NCBI GenBank assembly: GCA_024742665.1 | Contig: JANSYA010000003.1 | Location: 62,001-126,000, forward strand | Reading direction: 5' to 3' | DNA from: a bacterium | GTDB lineage: Bacteria; Spirochaetota; Leptospiria; Leptospirales; Leptonemataceae | DNA: 64,000 nt | Shown here: positions 55,941 to 62,937 of the stretch, piece after piece | Position numbering within the stretch: the stretch's first letter is position 1 | How the letters are laid out: each line of letters begins with the position of its first letter | Position numbers and translations under genes: made by a program | Notes under the pieces: generated by a model | The model's database searches: none | Told to the model about the DNA's origin: nothing | What the model saw: the letters and a program-made list of their open reading frames with translations, nothing else

Positions 55941-56894
55941 ATGCGTGCGGTTCAATACGAAAAATACGGCGGGGCGGACGTGCTCAATCTGATTGACGCG
56001 CCAGAGCCGGAAGCCGGACCGAAGCAGGTCCTGATTGAAATTCATTCGACCGCCGTGAATCCAATCGACTGGAAATTACGCAGCGGAAGTATGAAGCGGC
56101 TCTATTCGCTTTCATTGCCGGTGATCGTCGGTTTCGATGTGTCCGGGGTCGTCGCGGCGGTCGGTTCGGAGGTTCGGAATTTTCGCGTGGGCGACGAAGT
56201 CTTCGCGCGCTCGAATAAAAAGGCCGGCGAAGCGTCCGCCGAATGGATCGCCCTCGACGAAGACGTCGTAGCCCGCAAACCCGCGAAACTGTCCCACGAC
56301 GAAGCGGCGGCCGTGCCTCTGGCGGGTCTCACCGCGCTGCAGGCTCTGCGCGATCTGGCCGGCTTGAAACCGGGTCAGCGGGTCCTGATCAACGGCGCGT
56401 CCGGCGGCGTGGGAATGTACGCGGTGCAGATCGCTCGCGCGATGTTCGACGCGGAGGTCGTTGCGACCTGCAGCGCGGCGAACGTCGATTTCGTGAAATC
56501 TCTGGGCGCCGGCGATATTATCGATTATCGTGCCGGCGATCCTTTGCAAACGGACGAAAAGTACGACTGTATTTTCGACGTGGTCATGAGCCTGAATTTT
56601 TCCCGGGCGCGCAAAGTCTTAAATCCAGGCGGAACGATCGTCGCAACTTCCTTGAGCGCGAACCTGCTCTATTCTCTGGCGCTCGGCAACCTCTTCTCTT
56701 CGCGCAAGGCCCGGCTGATTCTGGTCAAGTCGAACGGAAGCGATCTGGCTCTCCTGGGCGATCTCGCGGACGACGGGCGCCTGCGCTCGACGATCGACAG
56801 CACGTACAGCCTGGAAGAGATTCAAAAAGCGCACGAACGCAGCGAGTCCGGTCGGGCCCGGGGTAAGATCGTGATCCAGGTCAAGCAGGTCTGA
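55941..56894 (+). CDS. MDR-superfamily quinone oxidoreductase-like NAD(P)H dehydrogenase
   Basis: A 317-residue zinc-independent medium-chain dehydrogenase. It has MRAVQYEKYGGADVLNLID at the start, HSTAVNPIDWKLRSG, GFDVSGVVAAVGSEV and the nucleotide-binding GASGGVGMYAVQIA (about 152-165), and lacks the structural zinc Cys cluster. Such proteins reduce quinones or enones with NADPH. GGGAGCG lies seven bases before the ATG. It faces away from the UbiD gene across a 220-base divergent gap, and about 160 bases downstream is a small gene. The biological substrate is unknown. Confidence 0.9.
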   Translation: MRAVQYEKYGGADVLNLIDAPEPEAGPKQVLIEIHSTAVNPIDWKLRSGSMKRLYSLSLPVIVGFDVSGVVAAVGSEVRNFRVGDEVFARSNKKAGEASAEWIALDEDVVARKPAKLSHDEAAAVPLAGLTALQALRDLAGLKPGQRVLINGASGGVGMYAVQIARAMFDAEVVATCSAANVDFVKSLGAGDIIDYRAGDPLQTDEKYDCIFDVVMSLNFSRARKVLNPGGTIVATSLSANLLYSLALGNLFSSRKARLILVKSNGSDLALLGDLADDGRLRSTIDSTYSLEEIQKAHERSESGRARGKIVIQVKQV

Positions 56895-57014
56895 GGTTCC
56901 CGGCGCTTCGTCGCAAATAAGAGGACCTGGCGAGGCCGGCTATAAAAGCCGCTTGACATGCATTCCGCGCGACCGCGACTCTAAAGCGATTATCGTTTAG
57001 TAATAGCACATCCC

Positions 57015-57023
57015 TGTTACAAT
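57015..57023 (+). promoter_or_regulatory. Possible extended -10 box of the small gene
   Basis: TGTTACAAT has the TGn extension and a 5-of-6 match to TATAAT, and lies about 33 bases before the small gene's ATG. The -35 region is weak (GTTTAG), so this is only a suggestion. Confidence 0.3.
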
Positions 57024-57055
57024 ATTCCTCCAACGCGGATTTTCTGGAGCCTCGT

Positions 57056-57226
57056 ATGCAAATCGTAAAAATGAAACAGGACAATATGTTCGCCATCGCG
57101 GGACTGTCGTTTAGCGCCTTAAAGACTCTGAAGGACGCGTGTAAACTCTACGGCACCCAGGGCTCGGCGCTGGCGAAACAAATCGCGGAAGAACTCGAAC
57201 AGCGCATGAACGAAGTCGAGATCTGA
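57056..57226 (+). CDS. Small protein of 56 residues
   Basis: An ATG after TGGAG (spacing about seven) opens 56 codons with good codon use to a TGA. The product starts MQIVKMKQDNMFAIAGLSFS and is mostly helical and amphipathic (ALKTLKDACKLYGTQGSALAKQIAEELEQRMNEVE, given in outline). It has no signal peptide, one Cys and an acidic C-terminus. I recognise no family; a small regulatory or structural partner is possible. It lies 33 bases before the YheT-like gene on the same strand, so the two are probably co-transcribed. Confidence 0.65.
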   Translation: MQIVKMKQDNMFAIAGLSFSALKTLKDACKLYGTQGSALAKQIAEELEQRMNEVEI

Positions 57227-57259
57227 TTCCCGTTCTTAGAATGCAAGCGCGCCCCGCCT

Positions 57260-58486
57260 ATGCCCCTGATTGAAAACTCCAACTACGCCGCGCCGCCCAT
57301 GCTTCGCGGCAAACACCTGGCCACAATCCTGCCTTCGATCTTTCGCTCGGTGCCGGACGCGCCCTACAGGCGCGAACGCATGGAGCTTGACGACGGCGAT
57401 TTTCTCGATCTGGACCGGGTCCAGATTACTCCCGACAACCACCGCCTGATTATTTTGTCTCACGGACTCGAAGGCGATTCCCGCGGCAAATATATACTCG
57501 GCATGGTTCGCGCCTTTACCGGCGCCGGCTGGGACGCTCTGGCCTGGAATTTTCGCGGCTGCAGCGGCGAAGACAATCGCCTGCTGCGAACCTATCACGG
57601 CGGCGCCTCGGACGATCTTGCTCGCGTCGTAGAACGCGCATTGCTATACGGGCAGTACTCCGAAATCGTTTTGTGCGGCTTCAGCATGGGCGGCAATATC
57701 ACGCTGAAATATCTCGGCGAACAGTCCACGAAGATCGACAAACGCATTCGCGCGGCCGTGGCCTTTTCCGTGCCCTGTCACTTCGCCGATTGTTCGCAGG
57801 TGCTGGCGCACAAATCCAATCGCGTCTACATGTGGAAATTCTTGAAGACGCTGCGAGAAAAAGTCCGAACGAAAAAGGCGCGCTTTCCGGACGAAGTCGA
57901 CGACACCGATCTGCATTTGATCAAGGACTTCCTGGGATTCGACGAACGCTTCACCGCTCCGACCAACGGCTTTCGCGACGCCATGGACTACTGGACCAGC
58001 GTGAGCAGCCGTCAGTTTCTCAACGCGATTCGCGTGCCGGCGCTGCTGGTCAACGCCCAAAACGATCCCTTTCTCGCGCCGACCTGTTTTCCGTACGACG
58101 AAGCCCGCGAAAGTCCCTGGCTGCACTTCGAAGCGCCCGAGCACGGCGGTCACGTCGGCTTCGCGCATTTTAAGAATGGGACCAGTAGAGGCAAGGGCCT
58201 CTACTGGTCCGAACAGCGCGCCCTGGCCTTCGTCGAATCCGCGCTGAACGCCGCGGCGCAAAGCAAAACGCCGTCGCCTGGCCGCCGGAAGCCCGCGGCT
58301 CAAAAGGCTACGAAGAAGGCCGCGAAGAAGGCCGCGAAAAAGACTGCGATGAAAAAGAAGAGCGGCGCCCATAAGCCTGCGGCGAAAGCAGCCGGACGAT
58401 CGGCGAAGGCGGCGGCGAAAAAGAAGACCGCGAAAAAATCAAAGCAGACCGGCGGTGCCAGAAAAAAGGCGACGCGGCGCGCATGA
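57260..58486 (+). CDS. YheT-like alpha/beta hydrolase with Lys/Ala-rich histone-H1-like tail
   Basis: Residues 1-333 are a YheT/COG0429 alpha/beta hydrolase: LIILSHGLEGDSRGKY, nucleophile Ser142 in CGFSMGGN, Asp269 (NDPFL) and His298 (EHGGHVGF). Enzymes of this family are esterase-like with unclear substrates. From about 334 to 408 the protein becomes a repetitive basic tail (KKAAKKAAKK, KAAAKKKTAKKSK...) of the histone H1/AlgP type, which would bind nucleic acid or polyanions; such tails are unusual on this family. A 14-bp palindrome at 58179-58210 lies in frame near the end of the hydrolase domain. The stop overlaps the truncated haemoglobin gene by four bases. Confidence 0.85.
   Translation: MPLIENSNYAAPPMLRGKHLATILPSIFRSVPDAPYRRERMELDDGDFLDLDRVQITPDNHRLIILSHGLEGDSRGKYILGMVRAFTGAGWDALAWNFRGCSGEDNRLLRTYHGGASDDLARVVERALLYGQYSEIVLCGFSMGGNITLKYLGEQSTKIDKRIRAAVAFSVPCHFADCSQVLAHKSNRVYMWKFLKTLREKVRTKKARFPDEVDDTDLHLIKDFLGFDERFTAPTNGFRDAMDYWTSVSSRQFLNAIRVPALLVNAQNDPFLAPTCFPYDEARESPWLHFEAPEHGGHVGFAHFKNGTSRGKGLYWSEQRALAFVESALNAAAQSKTPSPGRRKPAAQKATKKAAKKAAKKTAMKKKSGAHKPAAKAAGRSAKAAAKKKTAKKSKQTGGARKKATRRA
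58179..58210. repeat. Perfect 14-bp palindrome inside a coding region
   Basis: GGACCAGTAGAGGC and GCCTCTACTGGTCC flank the loop AAGG. It is in frame and encodes roughly TSRGKGLYWSE between His298 of the hydrolase and the helix WSEQRALAFVE. It resembles an inserted palindromic element more than a terminator. Confidence 0.7.
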
Positions 58487-58911
58487 GCCAGGAACAGGAA
58501 ATCTTTGTCCCGCCCGGCGGGCCGCCTCAGAAACCGGTCAACCGCGAGCTCTTTTCGATTTTAGGCGAAGAAGAGATTCGGCGCCTGCTTTTGTTGCACT
58601 ACCAGGCCCTGGCAGCTTCGGGCATCGCGGAAATGTTTCCATCGAGTGCGGACGCGCTCGCGGCCGCCGCGAATCGTTCGGCGGATTTTTTTATTCAGAT
58701 CATGGGCGGGCCGGCGTACTATTCAGAAAAACACGGACCGCCGCGCATGCGCATGCGGCATCTACCCTTCGAAATTCACACTCCCGCCCGGGATCTCTGG
58801 CTGGAGTGTTTTCGCGACGCTCTGGACGCCCTGCCCTTTCCTTCAGAACATCGCTCTGAGTTCGAAGAATTCCTGGAATCCTTCAGCATGTGGATGGTCA
58901 ACCGGGCGTGA
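58483..58911 (+). CDS. Truncated haemoglobin (group II-like)
   Basis: A 142-residue two-over-two globin. HGPPRMRMRHLPFEI holds the proximal haem ligand His93, and Trp106 in RDLWLECF lies at the G-helix site typical of group II truncated globins. The N-terminus (LLLLHYQALAASGIAEMFP) gives the B/E helix region with Tyr40 near the distal pocket. Members bind O2 or NO and protect against nitrosative stress or assist respiration. The ATG overlaps the stop of the YheT-like gene (ATGA), a coupling worth noting. No NO-reductase genes are nearby. Confidence 0.85.
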   Translation: MSQEQEIFVPPGGPPQKPVNRELFSILGEEEIRRLLLLHYQALAASGIAEMFPSSADALAAAANRSADFFIQIMGGPAYYSEKHGPPRMRMRHLPFEIHTPARDLWLECFRDALDALPFPSEHRSEFEEFLESFSMWMVNRA

Positions 58912-59008
58912 GTCTGAGCCTTCTTCTGCGAAGCGGAAGAAGGCGAAAGAATCCGGAATCAGGCGAATCTGCGAAACGAAGAGCTGCGAATTGTATTCGA
59001 ACGCCGCG

Positions 59009-61240
59009 CTATTTGATTTCTTTTTCCCGCGTCGTATTTACGAACAATAAATTGCCGATGCTTTCGTAACCGTCGAAATATTCGACGTTGCGCTTCTGCT
59101 TCAACATTTCGCCGCGAAAACCGACCATCGTTAAATCGGCTTCGCCCGAGTTTTCGTTGATGATGTCTTTTTGACTGCGGTCTCCCGTGCGGGGAAAGAT
59201 CGCGATGTGTTTCGATGAGATCGGCAGACGGCCCGCCTTGACCAGCGCCGTCAGACGTTCGCGCTCGGTCTCGATTTTATCCGGCGCGGCGATGTACCGA
59301 ATCTTGATCACGCCGCCCCGCCAGTCGGGATGCCCCAGAATGATATAGGCGAGCAGGATCATCAGGTTCGCGTTCTCGTAGTCGTTCTCGGTGATCCACA
59401 CGTGAATTTCGCGCATATAACCGAATTTTTTCGGCGAAGACGCGAGAATTAGAATATCGAAATCGGTCGCGTTGATCAGCTGATAGTTGTCGACGATGTC
59501 GGTCAGCTCTTTCGAATTATTCTTCTGGAACTCGAAGAGCGTCGTGTTGTTATCTTTGCCGGTGATGCCCGGCAGCTGCAGCACCTGGGCGACGGCGGTC
59601 GTGTACGAGGGGCTGACGATCGTGTCGAAATAGACGTTGCTCTTGCTGATATTGGCGATGCGCACGAGACGCGTCAGCGCCTCGTCGGCCTCGGTCCGCG
59701 CGCTGCGCGAAAGATAGCCGCGAATCATGTGAATATAAGTACCGAAGCCGTAGGTATGCGAAATCCAGCGCAGCAGATCGAAGGCGTCGAAGCGTTCGAA
59801 AGATCTTTCGGAAAGACATACCACCGCCGGACGCCAGGCGTCTTGTTGTTCGTTCGTCGCGCTCTTCTGTAAAATAATCTGTAGCGTGCGCGCCACCTGA
59901 AAGATCACGCCCTGAAAGATAGAAGCCATGCCGCGCATACCGGGGTTCGCCCGGGTGATCGCCACGTGAATAAAGACCATGAACACCAGAGCCGCCAGAG
60001 TAAAGGCCGCATCGATGCGAAACATCAGCCAGAAACACAGGAGCGCGCTGGCCAGGGAAATGTACCAACGCGATTGGAATGTCGGCCGATACGAGGGATC
60101 CGCGGCGAAGTGTTCCATAAATGAAACCAGACACAGTCCACCGTAGGTCAGCATAAAAAACATGGTAATGATGCCCGCGACGAAATCCACGTCGCCGATC
60201 ACGGTAAAAAACAGCGCCACGACGAAGGTCACAATCAGGGCGCTGCGCGGCTCGTTGTTCGCACTAATCCGCGCTAAGTTACGGTTAATGACCGGGCTGC
60301 CGAAGATGTGGTCGTTCGCCATCGCCTGTAGAGTCCGCGGCGCGACCATAATCGAACCCAGCGCCGAAGACAGGGCGGCGCAGGCCAGGCCGATGGGAAT
60401 GATCGGACCCCAGGTCGAAATATCGCTCATAATCAGCTGGTCCCCGGCGAGTTCCTCGGGACTCGCGGAAATCGCCAGCTTGTAGGCCACCGCCATATAG
60501 ATCAGCATACCGATGATCGTCGCCGCCATCGTACCGACGGGAATGGCGCTGCGCGGATTTTTCAGATCCCCCGAAAGACCGACCCCCGCCGTCATGCCGG
60601 TGAAGGCCGGAAACACGATCGCGAAGACGATGAAAAACGAATCGGGATTCTGAATGCGATCGTACAGATCGAGCTTCGCCGGCGCGCCCTCCAGAGCGTC
60701 GCCGCCGAAAAACATAAACAGCGCCACGCACAGCACCGCGACGATGACGTACAGCAGAGCCGCACCCGTGCCCGCGCCCCGGGTATAGATCATCAAAAAC
60801 AAAAGACAGAGCACCGGAACACTGACCATGCGCGAATCGGGTACAGGGAATTCGGTAAAACCCGACAGCCATACGAAGAAGGGATCAAAAGCCTCCGCGA
60901 AGGCGATCAGATAAAAGGCGATACTAATCGCCCGGGCCAGATACAGTCCCGTGCCGATACTCGCGCCGATTGGAATACCGAACGAACGCGAAACGATATA
61001 GTATTCGCCGCCGCCTTCGACCCTCTGGTTCGTCGCGATTTCAGCGATCGCCATCGCGGTCGGAATCGTAACCGCGTGACCGAGTAAAATGATCAGCAGG
61101 GTTTCGAATAGACCGACGTGCGCCACGGCGTAACCGAAACGCAAAAACATGATCGCGCCGAGGATGGTCGTGAAGGCCGTAAGAAATACGGCGCCGGTTC
61201 CGAGTCGGGCGCGAGAGTTGAGCTTCGTGGAGGTTTTCAA
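59009..61240 (-). CDS. SLC12-like cation-chloride cotransporter family protein
   Basis: A 743-residue protein with about twelve membrane helices (residues 15-440) and a cytoplasmic C-domain. The helix block FPAFTGMTAGVGLSGDLKNPRSAIPVGTMAA is the SLC12/cation-chloride cotransporter signature, preceded by GAIMFLRFGYAVAHVG and VEGGGEYYIVSRSFG. The C-terminal 290 residues (WRPAVVCLSERSFERFDAFDLLRWISH..., LILASSPKKFGY..., LTMVGFRGEM) match the UspA-like cytoplasmic tail of this group. It probably co-transports ions or amino acids with chloride. The start codon is TTG without a clear ribosome-binding site, so the N-terminus is uncertain by a few residues. Confidence 0.87.
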   Translation of the reverse strand: MKTSTKLNSRARLGTGAVFLTAFTTILGAIMFLRFGYAVAHVGLFETLLIILLGHAVTIPTAMAIAEIATNQRVEGGGEYYIVSRSFGIPIGASIGTGLYLARAISIAFYLIAFAEAFDPFFVWLSGFTEFPVPDSRMVSVPVLCLLFLMIYTRGAGTGAALLYVIVAVLCVALFMFFGGDALEGAPAKLDLYDRIQNPDSFFIVFAIVFPAFTGMTAGVGLSGDLKNPRSAIPVGTMAATIIGMLIYMAVAYKLAISASPEELAGDQLIMSDISTWGPIIPIGLACAALSSALGSIMVAPRTLQAMANDHIFGSPVINRNLARISANNEPRSALIVTFVVALFFTVIGDVDFVAGIITMFFMLTYGGLCLVSFMEHFAADPSYRPTFQSRWYISLASALLCFWLMFRIDAAFTLAALVFMVFIHVAITRANPGMRGMASIFQGVIFQVARTLQIILQKSATNEQQDAWRPAVVCLSERSFERFDAFDLLRWISHTYGFGTYIHMIRGYLSRSARTEADEALTRLVRIANISKSNVYFDTIVSPSYTTAVAQVLQLPGITGKDNNTTLFEFQKNNSKELTDIVDNYQLINATDFDILILASSPKKFGYMREIHVWITENDYENANLMILLAYIILGHPDWRGGVIKIRYIAAPDKIETERERLTALVKAGRLPISSKHIAIFPRTGDRSQKDIINENSGEADLTMVGFRGEMLKQKRNVEYFDGYESIGNLLFVNTTREKEIK

Positions 61241-61400
61241 AGAGGAAGGACCGGATCGCCGCGGATCTCAGATGCTGCGCGGGCGTATTGAAACAGAGCA
61301 ACGCTCGACGCCGGGTTGGTGTAAAGCCAAAAAAGCGGCTTCCGGGAGGCGGAACGGCGGGGCCGGCCCGGTTTTTTCGAAATGCGATATTCAGGCGGAG

Positions 61401-61422
61401 CGCTCCAGAAAAATCTGGAGCG
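61401..61422 (+). promoter_or_regulatory. Hairpin that sequesters a ribosome-binding site
   Basis: CGCTCCAG (61401-61408) pairs exactly with CTGGAGCG (61415-61422) across AAAAAT. The right arm contains the GGAG ribosome-binding site of the protease gene and ends at the base before its ATG. Opening by heat or a ligand could switch on translation. Confidence 0.5.
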
Positions 61423-62763
61423 ATGCATGCTCCCGCAACGATCCCGTATACGAATCTCAGGACTTCCCTCTCCGGCGCTCCCAGGGCCGCCGGAACCCGG
61501 AAATCCTTTGCCGTGCTGCTCGCCGCGGCCTTGCTTTTCGGATCTTCATCCGCGTTCTGTTCTCTCGCGGCTCAAACTGTCGCCGTCCCCGAACCATCGC
61601 CGGAGACTCTGCGTTACTATCACAGCGGCAATCTACTGTGGATCTTAAACGTGCTGATCGGTTTTTTGATTCCCGCGGTGGTTTTGTTCAGCGGACTCTC
61701 GGCCCGCATTCGGAATCTGGCCGCGGACGCGGCGCGCATTTTCCGGTGGCTGCCCTGGTTTTTTACGATTCTGATTTACTTCTTAATTTACAGCGCGCTG
61801 AACTTTGTGATTCAACTGCCGCTCGATTATTATCAGGGCTTTCTGCGCCCTCACGAGTACGGCCTGTCGAATCAGAGCTTCGCGAAGTGGATTCAGGACC
61901 TGGCCCTCGGCCAGGCGGTCGGCCTGGTGATCGGAGCGTGCGTTCTCTGGGTTCCTTATCTGCTGATCAAAAAAGCGCCGCGCAGCTGGTGGATCTGGTC
62001 GGGAGCGGCCGCCGCGCCCTTCACGATATTTCTCATGCTGGTTACGCCCGTCTGGATCGCGCCGCTGTTTAACGACTTCGGCCCGATGCAAAACGAAGCG
62101 CTTGAGACCGAGATCCTGGCCCTGGCGGATCGCGCGGGGATCGCGGACAGCCGGGTATACGAAGTCAACAAGAGCGTCGACACAAAGACAGTCAACGCCT
62201 ACGTTACCGGCTTCGGCCAGAGCAAACGCATCGTGCTGTGGGATACGCTGCTACAGAAACTAAATTCGGAGCAGGTCCTCTTTGTCATGGGCCATGAGAT
62301 GGGTCACTACGTTTTGAATCACGTCGCACAGGGGATAGTGCTCGCCTGCCTCGGATCTTTCGCGGCCTTCTTCGCCGTATACTTCCTGGCGGGCCGATTG
62401 ATCGCGCGCTACCAAAGCCGCTTCGGTTTTTCAGAGCTGAGCGATATCGCGTCGCTGCCGCTGATTCTCTTGATCGTCAGCCTGGTGAGCTTCGCCGCGC
62501 GACCGGCGCTTTTGGCCTACAGCCGTCACAACGAATTCGAGTCGGATCGCTTCGCCTTAGAACTCACGCGGGATAATTTCGCCGGGGCCTCGGCCTTCGC
62601 GAAGCTGCAAAGCGAAAACCTGGCGCACCCCCGGCCGGCCACCTGGTTCAAGTGGCTGCGATCCGCTCATCCGCCGCTCGGCGAACGGATCGACTTTTGC
62701 AATAGCTATCGCCCCTGGGAAAACAACCAGCCCCTGCGCTACGAAGAGCTCTTCGATCGCTAA
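61423..62763 (+). CDS. Ste24/M48-family membrane zinc metalloprotease
   Basis: A 446-residue M48 peptidase with N-terminal helices and several more membrane segments. The active site H291-E-M-G-H295 is followed by the third zinc ligand in NEFESDRFA (Glu371, with Asp375 four residues on) and the late motif HPPLGERI. The LVTPVWIAPLFNDFGPM block is typical of Ste24/CAAX-protease types that also clear damaged membrane proteins. ATG 61423 follows GGAG by only two bases, and both lie beside the hairpin at 61401-61422. The frame continues upstream (61288) but that start is TTG without a ribosome-binding site. Confidence 0.87.
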   Translation: MHAPATIPYTNLRTSLSGAPRAAGTRKSFAVLLAAALLFGSSSAFCSLAAQTVAVPEPSPETLRYYHSGNLLWILNVLIGFLIPAVVLFSGLSARIRNLAADAARIFRWLPWFFTILIYFLIYSALNFVIQLPLDYYQGFLRPHEYGLSNQSFAKWIQDLALGQAVGLVIGACVLWVPYLLIKKAPRSWWIWSGAAAAPFTIFLMLVTPVWIAPLFNDFGPMQNEALETEILALADRAGIADSRVYEVNKSVDTKTVNAYVTGFGQSKRIVLWDTLLQKLNSEQVLFVMGHEMGHYVLNHVAQGIVLACLGSFAAFFAVYFLAGRLIARYQSRFGFSELSDIASLPLILLIVSLVSFAARPALLAYSRHNEFESDRFALELTRDNFAGASAFAKLQSENLAHPRPATWFKWLRSAHPPLGERIDFCNSYRPWENNQPLRYEELFDR

Positions 62764-62937
62764 TTCGCCCGGCTCCGGCCGGAGTATCTATTCGCCCGGC
62801 TCGCGCTTACTTTTCGCCCGGCTTGCGCTTACTTTTCGCCCGGCTCGCGCTTACTTTTCGCCCGGCTTGCGCCGGGGTATCTATTCGCCCGGCTCGCGCC
62901 GGGGTATCTATTCGCCCGGCTTACGCCGGGCTCAGGC
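62764..62937. repeat. Seven tandem GC-rich repeats in a convergent gap
   Basis: Seven copies start with TTCGCCCGGCT. Two unit lengths alternate: 27 bases ending GTATCTA (copies 1, 5 and 6) and 22 bases ending GCTTACTT (copies 2-4); copy 7 is cut by the neighbouring stop codon. Each 27-base unit carries its own GCCCGGC/GCCGGG dyad. It lies between the protease (plus) and propeller (minus) genes and may end transcription from both sides. Confidence 0.85.

Noticed and set aside
58179..58210. Terminator inside the YheT-like gene
   Set aside because: The palindrome has no T-run, and the coding frame continues for 90 codons with coupled translation into the next gene.
61288..61422. 45-residue N-terminal extension of the Ste24-like protease
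   Set aside because: The extension starts at a TTG without a ribosome-binding site and is Arg/Gly-rich, unlike the family; the ATG at 61423 has GGAG beside it.
62764..62937. CRISPR-like array
   Set aside because: Units follow each other directly, with no unique spacers, and no cas genes are near, so it is a plain tandem repeat.
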